The notes below the pieces were generated by a model. That model worked only from the letters and a program-made list of their open reading frames with translations. It had not been told where the DNA came from and ran no database searches. Position numbers and translations under genes: made by a program. Positions 16,092 to 24,682 of a stretch of DNA of 64,000 nucleotides are shown one piece after another; within the stretch, counting starts at the first letter, position 1; each line of letters opens with the position of its first letter. The stretch is from the NCBI GenBank assembly GCA_900548975.1, contig URMS01000010.1:1-64000 (forward strand), given 5' to 3'. This DNA is from an uncultured Porphyromonadaceae bacterium (GTDB lineage Bacteria; Bacteroidota; Bacteroidia; Bacteroidales; Muribaculaceae).

Positions 16092-17534
16092 CTATTTTTT
16101 ATTCTGTTTCTGCCCTTTGGCAAAGCCTATCTGAGTGCGCACGCAGCGAAAACCGATATACGAGCGCTGTTCGTTCTGATATTCCCACATGCGGAGGTCG
16201 GAGCGCACATTGTGGGCTACGTCCTTCCACGAACCGCCGCGGATAATCTTGCGCTTCATCTTGTAGGGATCCTCGATGGCGGCGTCGTAGCGGTATTCGG
16301 GATTCAGGTCGTTGGTAAGCCGTCCGACACTCTCGGTGAAAGCCGTAGAGGTCCACTCGCTCACATTGCCGGCCATGTCGTAGAGACCGAAATCGTTGGG
16401 AGCGTATGTGCCGACACGCGATGTTATCACATGGCCGTCCTTCACATAGTTACCTTCCTGAGGCTTGAAATTGGCATAGAAGCAGCCCTTGTCCTCACTC
16501 ATGGTGAGATCGCCGTCCCAGGGGTACATATTCTCGTTCACACCGGCGCGGGCGGCATACTCCCACTCGGCTTCGGTGGGCAGGCGGTACGGCTCCACGT
16601 AGATGCCGTCTTTGCCAAGCGAGCGGCGCAGGTAGTCGGTACGCCAGTTGGCAAACGCGTTGGCCTGTTCCCAGCTCACACCCACCACAGGATATTCGGA
16701 ATATCCGCCGTGAGCGAAGTACATTCTCACATAGGGTTCGTTGTAGGCGTTTTCGAAGTCGTTGACCCACGCGGTGGTGTCGGGGTATACATTTACAATA
16801 TATGTATTGAGGAAATCGTAGTCGCCGGTAAGCTGGCGCGAAATGGTGCGGCGCACTATTTCGCCGTCGTCATTGATATAGGCCGTGTCCTTCGATATCA
16901 TCGGACGGTCGGTCGGCGTGGGTCGGTCAGTATTGTACTCGCGCCGACGCGGATCCAGACGGTTGCGGCGTTTCACGGCTTCGGTCTGGTTGTACACCTC
17001 GTAGCGGTAGTTGAGCTGTGTATCGTCGAGTTCGCGCACTCCGGTGATGGGATTGGTGCGGTACACACTTTCGATGGCGCGGAGCTCGTCTTCGTTGGGA
17101 TTACGCCAGGGAATCGGTTTGTTCCAGTTGAGATGCGGTGTCACAGGATTGCCCTCGCGGTCTTCCTCGATCTTGAAATCCTCGTTGCCGCCATAGGCCG
17201 GGTCGGCAAGACGCTCGCGGATAATGGAGTCGCGCACCCACAGCACAAACTGCTTGTACTTGCTGTTGGTGATTTCGGTCTCATCCATCCAGAATCCGTC
17301 CACAGATATACCCCGGGCGCTGGCCTCTATGTTCCACAGCGAGTCGGCTTTGCCCGGGCCCACCTTCATGGAACCGCGGTCCACCAGTACCATGCCATAG
17401 GGCGTAGGCTCAGCCCACGACACACCACCGACACCGGTCACCTCGCCGCCGGCCGACGACCGGCCACCGGAGGCGCACGATGCCATAGCGGCTGCGGCGC
17501 TTATAGATAATATTATGCGGGTTGCTTTCTTCAT
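16092..17534 (-). CDS. gldK: Type IX secretion / gliding lipoprotein GldK (PorK)
   Basis: GldK/PorK is the outer-membrane lipoprotein that forms periplasmic rings with GldN. The 480-residue protein has a lipoprotein signal peptide with probable acylated Cys20 (lipobox ending MASC) and a formylglycine-generating-enzyme-like (SUMF1/FGE) fold. Markers are FWMDETEITNSKYKQF, YPVVGVSWEQANAFANWR, RLPTEAEWEYAAR, GNVSEWT, IIRGGSWKD and GFRCVRT. A longer insertion than in enzymatic FGE proteins lies between about residues 110 and 270, as usual for GldK. It lies 23 nt behind porP. Confidence 0.95.
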   Translation of the reverse strand: MKKATRIILSISAAAAMASCASGGRSSAGGEVTGVGGVSWAEPTPYGMVLVDRGSMKVGPGKADSLWNIEASARGISVDGFWMDETEITNSKYKQFVLWVRDSIIRERLADPAYGGNEDFKIEEDREGNPVTPHLNWNKPIPWRNPNEDELRAIESVYRTNPITGVRELDDTQLNYRYEVYNQTEAVKRRNRLDPRRREYNTDRPTPTDRPMISKDTAYINDDGEIVRRTISRQLTGDYDFLNTYIVNVYPDTTAWVNDFENAYNEPYVRMYFAHGGYSEYPVVGVSWEQANAFANWRTDYLRRSLGKDGIYVEPYRLPTEAEWEYAARAGVNENMYPWDGDLTMSEDKGCFYANFKPQEGNYVKDGHVITSRVGTYAPNDFGLYDMAGNVSEWTSTAFTESVGRLTNDLNPEYRYDAAIEDPYKMKRKIIRGGSWKDVAHNVRSDLRMWEYQNEQRSYIGFRCVRTQIGFAKGQKQNKK

Positions 17535-17557
17535 ATATATTGCAAGTATTCTTCGGT

Positions 17558-18556
17558 TTACATTAGCCGCACACTCTTGTGGCGGTGCCGGTTCTTATCC
17601 GACAGATCGAGTTTCATGCTGTAGCCCACGAAGATTTCGTGGCTACCCGAGCTGGCACTGTGAATGGCGCTTGTAGCATAATCGTAGCTGTAGCCAAGAT
17701 AGAAGTTTCTGAACTCGGCTCCAAGTGTCACGATCACCGCATCGTCCCAGCGATAGCCTATACCGGCCGACAGGAATTTACGGTAGCGCACACGGGCAGT
17801 CAGCTCGGCCGCAGTATTGCTGAAGTCGCTCTTGACCAATACCGACGGCATTATATCAAATAACGTGTTTTTTAACGGTATATTGCCTCCGGCAGTAAAA
17901 TATAAAGTGCGTTTGGCCTGATACTGGAATTTGCGGTCGCCCGAAGTCTCGGAGCCGCCTTCGCCGTTTTCGGCATTGAGTGTTATCGACGGCGACGTAA
18001 GATGAGTGCACGACACACCTGCATAGAACAGCTTGTGCTCGTACCATATGCCGGCGGCGGCATCGAAAGCGGTGCCGTGTATGTCGTTGGTGGGAATACC
18101 TTCGTCGGTGCCTTCGTGGTAATCGTCGTCATCGGGTATAAATACTTCCGACCCTTTAAACGACTGATCGTAGAATCCGGCCTGGACAGCGGCGGTCCAT
18201 ACGCCCCCGAACTTGCGCACCTTGTAGCCGAACTGCGCTCCCATCGACAGCGATTTATACAGACCGGCACTTTCCTGATTCATTATCAGGCCTACGCCTA
18301 TACGCTTGGTCCCTATTTTGAATGGCATGTCGCCGGCGGCCACAAAGTCGCGGGGTGCATTGTCGATGCCCACCCACTGCAGGCGTGCACCGGCACGGAT
18401 ACGGAGCAAATCGGTCTGGCCCACCGCCGCAGGATTATAGAGCGTAGGAGCCGCATAGTACTGCGACAACTGCGCATCGGTCTGCGCCATGGCCGGCAAT
18501 GCGAGCGCCGCAAGAGCCAGCATCAATACAAAACGAAATAAAACTCGATGGTTCAT
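17558..18556 (-). CDS. porP: Type IX secretion outer-membrane protein PorP/SprF
   Basis: PorP/SprF proteins are outer-membrane beta-barrels of the type IX pathway that link substrates or attachment proteins to the GldKN complex. The 332-residue protein has a signal peptide ending in ALPAMA, the family opening QLSQYYAAPTLYNPAAVG, many alternating-hydrophobic beta strands and the RYRKFLSAGIGYRWDDA and LGYSYDYATS segments. It is first of the porP-gldKLMN operon, the conserved Bacteroidota order. No clear promoter was seen in the 18557-18684 gap. Confidence 0.93.
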   Translation of the reverse strand: MNHRVLFRFVLMLALAALALPAMAQTDAQLSQYYAAPTLYNPAAVGQTDLLRIRAGARLQWVGIDNAPRDFVAAGDMPFKIGTKRIGVGLIMNQESAGLYKSLSMGAQFGYKVRKFGGVWTAAVQAGFYDQSFKGSEVFIPDDDDYHEGTDEGIPTNDIHGTAFDAAAGIWYEHKLFYAGVSCTHLTSPSITLNAENGEGGSETSGDRKFQYQAKRTLYFTAGGNIPLKNTLFDIMPSVLVKSDFSNTAAELTARVRYRKFLSAGIGYRWDDAVIVTLGAEFRNFYLGYSYDYATSAIHSASSGSHEIFVGYSMKLDLSDKNRHRHKSVRLM

Positions 18557-18655
18557 ACTAATTCAACGAACCGTCCCCGCCATTATTGCATCATACGGTT
18601 GTCGCATTTTATAAAAAAACGACGCACGGCAGCCCGATTATATGTGTTTTTAATG

Positions 18656-18663
18656 TATTTTTG
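18656..18663 (+). promoter_or_regulatory. Probable -7 element for the GH43 gene
   Basis: TATTTTTG, 21 nt before the ATG of the GH43 lipoprotein. No TTG at the expected -33 position, which would fit activation by the AraC-type regulator encoded downstream. Confidence 0.45.
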
Positions 18664-18684
18664 TCACAAATTTCATATACTTTC

Positions 18685-19680
18685 ATGAAGCACATATTCC
18701 ATACAGGCACTTTAGCACTGACAACTGTCGCCATTCTCTGCGCCTGCACACCCGAACGCAGACAGTCCGAAACCAACAAAGGCCGTGAAATATTCTATGC
18801 CGACCCGACTATCTATGAAGAAAACGGCACATACTATCTCACAGGTACTCGCGGCGGCAACCCTGCCGGATTCGCCCTTCTCGAATCGTCCGATCTGACC
18901 ACCTGGCACCCGGTAGTTCCAGACTCTATGATTCTGCGGGCCGGCAATTCCACATTTGGTACCAAAGGTTTCTGGGCTCCCCAGATTCTGAAGGAAAACG
19001 GCCGATACATACTCACATACACAGCCGACGAACAGACTGCCGTAGCGACTTCCGACTCTCTGCCAGGCCTTTTCACCCAGTCGGCTATAGCTCCTGTCGA
19101 CGGATCTGAGAAAAACATCGACTCTTTCCTGTTCAAAGACGATGATGGTAAATACTACCTCTACCACGTACGTTTCGGAGGCGGAAATTTCCTATGGGCG
19201 GCAGAATTCGATATCTCAACAGGTAAAATAATAGACGGCACACTCACTCCGTGCTTCCGTAACGACCAGCCGTGGGAAGCCACACAGGCATATGAGAGCG
19301 CACCGATAATGGAAGGCCCCACCGTAGTGAAGCTCGACGACGGCCACTACTACCTCTTCTACTCGGCCAATCACTTCATGAGCCCCGACTATGCCGTGGG
19401 ATACGCCGTAGCGTCCTCGCCATTAGGCCCCTGGCAGAAAAATCCGGCCAACCCGATCATACACCGTACCATAGTAGGTGAAAATGGGTCGGGACACGGC
19501 GATCTGTTCAGAGATGCCGACGGCAAGTACCGCTACGTATACCACGTGCACTATTCCGACAGCATTGTATCGCCACGGCGCACACGAATAGTGACACTAA
19601 ACTTCGATAAAAATAACACTGACAGTATTTACACCATCTCGGCAGACCCCTCTACCATAATCAAACCTTTGGTACCATAA
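18685..19680 (+). CDS. Glycoside hydrolase family 43 lipoprotein
   Basis: The 331-residue protein has a lipoprotein-type signal peptide (Cys at about 21) and a five-bladed beta-propeller of GH43. The catalytic triad can be placed: Asp in YADPTIY near the mature start, Asp in NIDSFLF, and Glu in IMEGPTVV. GH43 enzymes act as beta-xylosidases, alpha-arabinofuranosidases or arabinanases; the exact linkage cannot be set from sequence. The ATG at 18685 is chosen because it begins the signal peptide; the upstream in-frame ATG at 18586 lies before the promoter element. An AraC regulator follows 9 nt later. Confidence 0.88.
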   Translation: MKHIFHTGTLALTTVAILCACTPERRQSETNKGREIFYADPTIYEENGTYYLTGTRGGNPAGFALLESSDLTTWHPVVPDSMILRAGNSTFGTKGFWAPQILKENGRYILTYTADEQTAVATSDSLPGLFTQSAIAPVDGSEKNIDSFLFKDDDGKYYLYHVRFGGGNFLWAAEFDISTGKIIDGTLTPCFRNDQPWEATQAYESAPIMEGPTVVKLDDGHYYLFYSANHFMSPDYAVGYAVASSPLGPWQKNPANPIIHRTIVGENGSGHGDLFRDADGKYRYVYHVHYSDSIVSPRRTRIVTLNFDKNNTDSIYTISADPSTIIKPLVP

Positions 19681-19689
19681 TATAAATAT

Positions 19690-20520
19690 ATGCCGAAGCC
19701 TAAAAAGGTACCATTTTCACAAATGAAGGAAATATCCGATTCGGGTGTTTTCATAAAACATTTCGGCCAATACGGAACGGCTGCAATGAAACCCTATGCC
19801 CATCGCGACGATTACTACATCATTGCATTATTGACAGATGGCATGGCGGCGGTTGAGATCGATTTCGATAGAAAACAACTGAGAAGCGGAGATATTCTTA
19901 TTGTTTCGCCGTGGCAGATACACAACAAACCCTCGGGAGAAATATGGCAGGCCGACGGATGGATGCTTGCCATTTCTCCGGAGATGCTTTCGGAAGCAGA
20001 AACACACGCCATTGAGAGATATTCTGTATCGCCGCATCCTTTCAGCCCGGGTAAAAATATAGTAGAAGACATTGACTCTTTGTGCTATATGCTGGAAAGA
20101 CACAAGAACAACCATGATATTTCCATATCACTTGCTTCGGCAATCAAAAGTATTGTACTTTCAACACTGGACACTTCGGACAAAGACATATCGGAACGAT
20201 ACAGATCTATCACACTTAAACTGAGGAAACTGCTCGATACACATCTCACAGACGAAAAACGCCCGGCAGCATATGCCTCTATGCTTAATATATCGGAAGT
20301 ATATCTCAACGAGGCTGTAAAAGGTGCTACCGGACTAAGTGTCGGTGCTTATATCCGAAACAGATCCATTATACAGGCCAGGAGGCAACTCGCTTATACA
20401 TCCATGTCTGTAAAAGAAATAGCCTTTGCCCTCGGGTATAATGACTATGCTTATTTCTCCAAACTATTCAAAAAGAGTGTCGGCAAATCGCCTATGGAAT
20501 ACCGCAAAAACCTTAAATAG
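19690..20520 (+). CDS. AraC family transcriptional regulator
   Basis: The 276-residue protein has an N-terminal cupin-like sensing domain (about 1-150, with DGMAAVEIDFDRKQLRSGDILIVSP) and a C-terminal AraC double helix-turn-helix ending in MSVKEIAFALGYNDYAYFSKLFKKSVGKSPMEYR (quoted in parts: EIAFALGYND, FSKLFKKSVGKSP). It starts 9 nt after the GH43 gene and probably shares its transcript, so it may control that enzyme in response to a sugar; the ligand is unknown. AT content is a little higher than in neighbours. Confidence 0.88.
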   Translation: MPKPKKVPFSQMKEISDSGVFIKHFGQYGTAAMKPYAHRDDYYIIALLTDGMAAVEIDFDRKQLRSGDILIVSPWQIHNKPSGEIWQADGWMLAISPEMLSEAETHAIERYSVSPHPFSPGKNIVEDIDSLCYMLERHKNNHDISISLASAIKSIVLSTLDTSDKDISERYRSITLKLRKLLDTHLTDEKRPAAYASMLNISEVYLNEAVKGATGLSVGAYIRNRSIIQARRQLAYTSMSVKEIAFALGYNDYAYFSKLFKKSVGKSPMEYRKNLK

Positions 20521-20568
20521 TACAATTATTGCCTTGTGACCGGCATTTCCTGTCCGGCGTCTTTGCTT

Positions 20569-20576
20569 TAATTTTG
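20569..20576 (+). promoter_or_regulatory. Probable -7 element for the small membrane protein gene
   Basis: TAATTTTG, 31 nt before the ATG at 20608. No TTG at the usual -33 spacing. Confidence 0.4.
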
Positions 20577-20607
20577 CATTCGTAAAACAAAAGCAAAACA
20601 CTGCACA

Positions 20608-21087
20608 ATGAAAGAACTGAAGAATAGCCCGACTGCCGGCAGAAGTAACTGCTATGGCGATACAGCCACAAAACTCAAACGATGCAACCGATGTCTCGGC
20701 GGTGCAGTATTCCTGATGCTTCTATCAGGAATACAGCTCGAAGCGACTGCATCCGCTCATGACTGGGCGGTATCAGTTCACATTTTTTTGGGAATAATCC
20801 TGACGGTGCTGTCGATTCGCCACATATATCTTCATTACAGATTCAGTAACTGGTTATCGCGATTTGCCAGAAACAGAAACATAAGCACACGTATATTATG
20901 GTGGGCATTCTTGCTGACCGTCGTAAGCGGCATTGCCGCATCCATACATTGGCTTGACGGAAATCCACACTCGCCATTGGGCGGCATACATGGCAAAATA
21001 GGTTTTATCATGATCGTGACCTCTTTTGTTCATATCGGCCGGCATACAGCGAAACACAAAAAATCCATGCTCGATTCAAAAGCATAA
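20608..21087 (+). CDS. Four-helix membrane protein, DUF4405-like
   Basis: The 159-residue protein has four hydrophobic segments with histidines at helix ends (VHIFLG, RHIYLHYR, HGKIGF, HIGRHTAKH), the pattern of small cytochrome b561-like or DUF4405 membrane proteins that can bind haem. The N-terminus holds two cysteines (Cys27 and Cys30, in KRCNRCLGG). Haem binding and electron-transfer function are inference. It has its own promoter-like element and is not overlapped by neighbours. Confidence 0.6.
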   Translation: MKELKNSPTAGRSNCYGDTATKLKRCNRCLGGAVFLMLLSGIQLEATASAHDWAVSVHIFLGIILTVLSIRHIYLHYRFSNWLSRFARNRNISTRILWWAFLLTVVSGIAASIHWLDGNPHSPLGGIHGKIGFIMIVTSFVHIGRHTAKHKKSMLDSKA

Positions 21088-21140
21088 TACCCCCGGTCCA
21101 TAACTTTGTGAGACACCTCCCTACCTTCGTACAATAATAT

Positions 21141-21171
21141 TTGTGCGATTGTAGGGAAAATTGTAATTTTG
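21141..21171 (+). promoter_or_regulatory. Promoter of the panC operon
   Basis: TTG at 21141-21143, 20-nt spacer, TAATTTTG at 21164-21171: full match to the Bacteroidota consensus, 43 nt before panC. It likely drives the eight closely spaced genes up to 28130. Confidence 0.75.
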
Positions 21172-21214
21172 CAGCCGGTAAAACAAGGAGCACAACGCTC
21201 CGAATAAAAAAGAA

Positions 21215-22063
21215 ATGGAAATAATCCGCACAGTCTCACGCCTGAGCGAAGTGGCAACCCAACACCGTGCCGCCGGGCGTTCCATAGGACTGGTACCCAC
21301 CATGGGTGCCCTTCACGCAGGCCATAAATCGCTCGTCGACAGAGCACGCACCGAAAACGACATCGTAATAGTGAGCGTTTTCGTCAACCCCACTCAGTTC
21401 AACAACGCAGCCGACCTGCAGACATATCCCCGCACCGAAGAAGCCGATACCGCACTCCTCGAAAGTTGCGGCGTCGACTACGCATTCATACCAACTGTAG
21501 AAGAAATCTACCCCGAGCCCGATACCCGCGTGTTCGATCTCGGTCCGGTGGCAGCTGTAATGGAAGGTCCCATGCGCCCGGGCCATTTCAACGGCGTGGC
21601 TCAGATAGTAAGCAAACTTTTCGCCTGGGCCAGACCCACAAGGGCATACTTCGGCGAAAAAGACTTCCAGCAGATTGCAGTGATACGCCGCATGGTCGAA
21701 ATCGAGAACTTCGACCTCGAGATAGTGCCCTGCCCTATCGTCCGCGAAGCCGACGGCCTCGCTCTGAGTTCGCGCAACGTACGCCTCACACCCGAAGGAC
21801 GCCGCATAGCTCCCGCGATACATCGTATCCTCGAGGATAGCCTTGGCCTCAAGGCCAAAGGCCTCACCCCCGCCGAGGTCGAAAAAGCCACTGTCGAAGC
21901 CATCGATGCAATCGACGGTCTCCGCACCGAATACTACCAGATCGTAGACGCAAAGACCATGCAGCCCATCGCCGCCTGGGCCGACGCCGGCGAGCTCGGA
22001 GCTGCCGGTTGTGTTACTGTATATTGCGGCGATGTCCGGCTCATTGACAACATAAGATACTAA
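21215..22063 (+). CDS. panC: Pantothenate synthetase
   Basis: PanC joins pantoate and beta-alanine using ATP, the last step of pantothenate synthesis. The 282-residue protein shows the nucleotide-binding VPTMGALHAGHKSLV, VFVNPTQF, RPGHFNGVAQIVSKLF, YFGEKDFQQ and ALSSRNVRL motifs in order. It is followed 5 nt later by panD, which supplies beta-alanine, so the two last precursors of coenzyme A are made together; coaBC for the next pathway step is at 40824. Confidence 0.96.
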   Translation: MEIIRTVSRLSEVATQHRAAGRSIGLVPTMGALHAGHKSLVDRARTENDIVIVSVFVNPTQFNNAADLQTYPRTEEADTALLESCGVDYAFIPTVEEIYPEPDTRVFDLGPVAAVMEGPMRPGHFNGVAQIVSKLFAWARPTRAYFGEKDFQQIAVIRRMVEIENFDLEIVPCPIVREADGLALSSRNVRLTPEGRRIAPAIHRILEDSLGLKAKGLTPAEVEKATVEAIDAIDGLRTEYYQIVDAKTMQPIAAWADAGELGAAGCVTVYCGDVRLIDNIRY

Positions 22064-22068
22064 ACATC

Positions 22069-22416
22069 ATGTTTATACAAGTTCTGAAGTCGAAAATCCA
22101 TCGTGTCACCGTCACAGAGGCACGTCTCGACTATATCGGAAGCATCACCATCGACGAAGACCTCCTCGACGCCGCCGGCATTCTGCCCGGCGAGCGTGTC
22201 TATATAGTGAACAACAATAACGGCGCCCGCCTCGACACTTACACCATCCCCGGCGAACGCGGCAAAGGCACAATATGCCTGAACGGTGCCGCAGCACGTT
22301 TGGTGCAGCCCGGCGACATTGTCATCATCATGGCATACGCCACCATGACACCCGAAGAAGCCCGCACGTTCACGCCAAAAGTCATTTTCCCCGACACAGC
22401 TACTAACCGACTGTAA
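22069..22416 (+). CDS. panD: Aspartate 1-decarboxylase
   Basis: PanD makes beta-alanine from aspartate. The 115-residue proenzyme cleaves itself at Gly-Ser in the motif YIGSITID to create the pyruvoyl cofactor on the Ser. The VTEARLDYIGSI block and NGAAARLVQPGDIVIIMAYA are diagnostic. Coupled to panC (5-nt gap) and followed by ffh after 3 nt. Confidence 0.96.
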   Translation: MFIQVLKSKIHRVTVTEARLDYIGSITIDEDLLDAAGILPGERVYIVNNNNGARLDTYTIPGERGKGTICLNGAAARLVQPGDIVIIMAYATMTPEEARTFTPKVIFPDTATNRL

Positions 22417-22419
22417 ATC

Positions 22420-23772
22420 ATGTTCGAAAAACTCAGCGATCGCCTCGAAAGAAGCTTCAAACTGCTCAAAGGCCAAGGCCGAATCACCGAAATCAACGTT
22501 GCCGAAACCCTTAAGGATGTACGCCGCGCCCTTCTCGACGCCGACGTAAACTATAAGGTGGCTAAATCGTTCACCGACACCGTGAAGCAGAAGGCTCTCG
22601 GTCAGAACGTGATAAACGCCATCAAGCCAAGCGAGCTAATGGTGAAGATCGTGCACGACGAACTCGCATCCCTCATGGGCGGCGAACCTGTGCCTCTGAA
22701 GCTTGCCGGAAAACCTGCCATAATCCTCATGTCGGGTCTTCAGGGTTCCGGTAAAACCACATTCACCGGAAAACTGGCCAAGAAGCTCAAGGAAGAGAAG
22801 CACATGAGGCCGCTGCTGGTTGCCGGCGACGTATACCGCCCCGCGGCTATCGACCAGCTCAAGGTGCTCGCCGAGTCCATCGGTGTCGACGTGTACACCG
22901 AAGACGGCGTGAAAGACCCTGTCGGAATAGCAAAGCGCGGTGTCGAGCACGCCCGCACAAAGGGCTACGACCTCGTAATCATCGATACCGCCGGCCGTCT
23001 GGCAGTCGACGAACAGATGATGGACGAGATCGAGGCCATCAAGAATGCCGTCAACCCCGGTGAAATCCTTTTCGTGGTCGACGCCATGACCGGTCAGGAT
23101 GCCGTCAACACGGCAAAGACCTTCAACGAACGTCTCGACTTCGGCGGCGTTGTCCTCACCAAACTCGACGGCGATACCCGCGGCGGTGCGGCCCTCTCCA
23201 TCCGCTCGGTAGTCGACAAGCCCATCAAATTCATCGGTACGGGCGAACGCCTCGACGGCATCGACATATTCTATCCCGCACGTATGGCCGACCGTATTCT
23301 CGGTATGGGCGACATCGTGTCGCTGGTCGAGCGTGCGCAGCAGCAGTACGACGAAAAAGAAGCCGAGGAACTGGCAAAGAAACTGCGTAAAAACCAGTTT
23401 ACCTTCAACGACTTCCTCAAGCAGATAAACCAGATAAAGAAGATGGGCAACCTCAAGGACCTCGCCGCCATGATTCCGGGCGTGGGCAAAGCCATCAAGG
23501 ACGTCGACATCGACAACGACGCCTTCAAAGGCATCGAGGCCATCATCATGTCCATGACACCCTACGAACGCGAGCACCCCGAAGTGATACGCGGCACACG
23601 CGTACAGCGTATAGCCAAGGGCTCGGGCTCGTCGATACAGGATGTCAACCGCCTCCTCAAACAGTTCGACCAGATCCGCAAGATGATGCACCAGGTCAGC
23701 ACCATGGGCACCAACCCTGCGGCAATGATGCGAAACATACGCCAGGCCAAAGCTGCCCAGCGCAGAAAATAA
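22420..23772 (+). CDS. ffh: Signal recognition particle protein Ffh
   Basis: Ffh is the GTPase subunit of SRP that binds signal peptides and 4.5S RNA and meets FtsY (encoded at 1647) at the membrane. The 450-residue protein has the N domain, the G domain with GLQGSGKTTFTGKLA at about 106-120, DTAGRL and TKLDGDTRGG, and a Met-rich M domain with the RNA-binding RIAKGSGSS and a terminal MMHQVSTMG segment. It sits in the panC operon, 19 nt before folD. Confidence 0.97.
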   Translation: MFEKLSDRLERSFKLLKGQGRITEINVAETLKDVRRALLDADVNYKVAKSFTDTVKQKALGQNVINAIKPSELMVKIVHDELASLMGGEPVPLKLAGKPAIILMSGLQGSGKTTFTGKLAKKLKEEKHMRPLLVAGDVYRPAAIDQLKVLAESIGVDVYTEDGVKDPVGIAKRGVEHARTKGYDLVIIDTAGRLAVDEQMMDEIEAIKNAVNPGEILFVVDAMTGQDAVNTAKTFNERLDFGGVVLTKLDGDTRGGAALSIRSVVDKPIKFIGTGERLDGIDIFYPARMADRILGMGDIVSLVERAQQQYDEKEAEELAKKLRKNQFTFNDFLKQINQIKKMGNLKDLAAMIPGVGKAIKDVDIDNDAFKGIEAIIMSMTPYEREHPEVIRGTRVQRIAKGSGSSIQDVNRLLKQFDQIRKMMHQVSTMGTNPAAMMRNIRQAKAAQRRK

Positions 23773-23791
23773 AAAAATACACCCTCAAGTT

Positions 23792-24682
23792 ATGGAGCTT
23801 ATCGACGGTAAAAAAGCAGCGGCCGAGATAAAACAGGAAATCGCCGCCGCAGTAGAGAAACGGGTTGCCCAAGGCAAACGACGCCCCCATCTGGCCGCCA
23901 TTCTTGTCGGACACGACGGAGGTAGCGAGACTTATGTAGCACACAAGATCAAGGCCTGCGCCGAATGCGGATTCGAGTCTTCGCTCATCCGCTTCGAAAG
24001 CACCGACGAAGAGCCGCTGCCTCAGAGCGAACTCCTCGCCGCGGTAGAGAAGTTAAACAACGATCCCGACATCGACGGCTTCATCGTGCAGCTTCCTCTG
24101 CCCCGACATATCGACGAAAACGCCATCATCGAGGCTATCAATCCCGAAAAAGACGTCGACGGCTTCCATCCTGTCAATGTCGGACGTCAGTCGCTCGGAC
24201 TGCCCTGCTTCCACTCGGCAACCCCCGCCGGCATTGTCGAGCTTCTTGCCCGCAACGGCATCGCCACATCGGGCAAGCGCGTGGTGGTGATAGGCCGAAG
24301 CAACATCGTAGGCAAGCCTCTGGCAGCCATGCTCATGCAGAAAGGCGACCGCGCCAACGCCACAGTCACCGTATGCCACAGCGCCACTCCCGACCTCGCA
24401 TCCGTCACCCGCCAGGCCGACATCCTGGTGGCAGCCCTCGGCCGACCCGGCTTCGTTACCGCCGACATGGTTGCCGACGGAGCCACGGTAATCGACGTGG
24501 GCACCACACGTGTTCCCGACTCCTCGCGTAAAAGCGGTTTCCGTCTCAGTGGCGACGTCGACTTCGAGGCCGTTGCGCCCAAGTGCAGCTTCATCACTCC
24601 GGTACCCGGAGGCGTAGGACCCATGACCATCTGCATGCTCATGAAGAATACCCTGCTGGCTGCCGAAAGAGCCGAAAAATGA
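23792..24682 (+). CDS. folD: Bifunctional methylenetetrahydrofolate dehydrogenase/cyclohydrolase
   Basis: FolD interconverts 5,10-methylene-, methenyl- and 10-formyl-tetrahydrofolate with NADP. The 296-residue protein shows the catalytic YVAHKIKACAECGF segment (with Tyr and Lys), VQLPLPRHIDE, PEKDVDGFHPVNVG, the dinucleotide fold VVVIGRSNIVGKPLAAML and TPVPGGVGPMTICML. The stop overlaps the CapA-like gene by ATGA. Confidence 0.96.
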   Translation: MELIDGKKAAAEIKQEIAAAVEKRVAQGKRRPHLAAILVGHDGGSETYVAHKIKACAECGFESSLIRFESTDEEPLPQSELLAAVEKLNNDPDIDGFIVQLPLPRHIDENAIIEAINPEKDVDGFHPVNVGRQSLGLPCFHSATPAGIVELLARNGIATSGKRVVVIGRSNIVGKPLAAMLMQKGDRANATVTVCHSATPDLASVTRQADILVAALGRPGFVTADMVADGATVIDVGTTRVPDSSRKSGFRLSGDVDFEAVAPKCSFITPVPGGVGPMTICMLMKNTLLAAERAEK

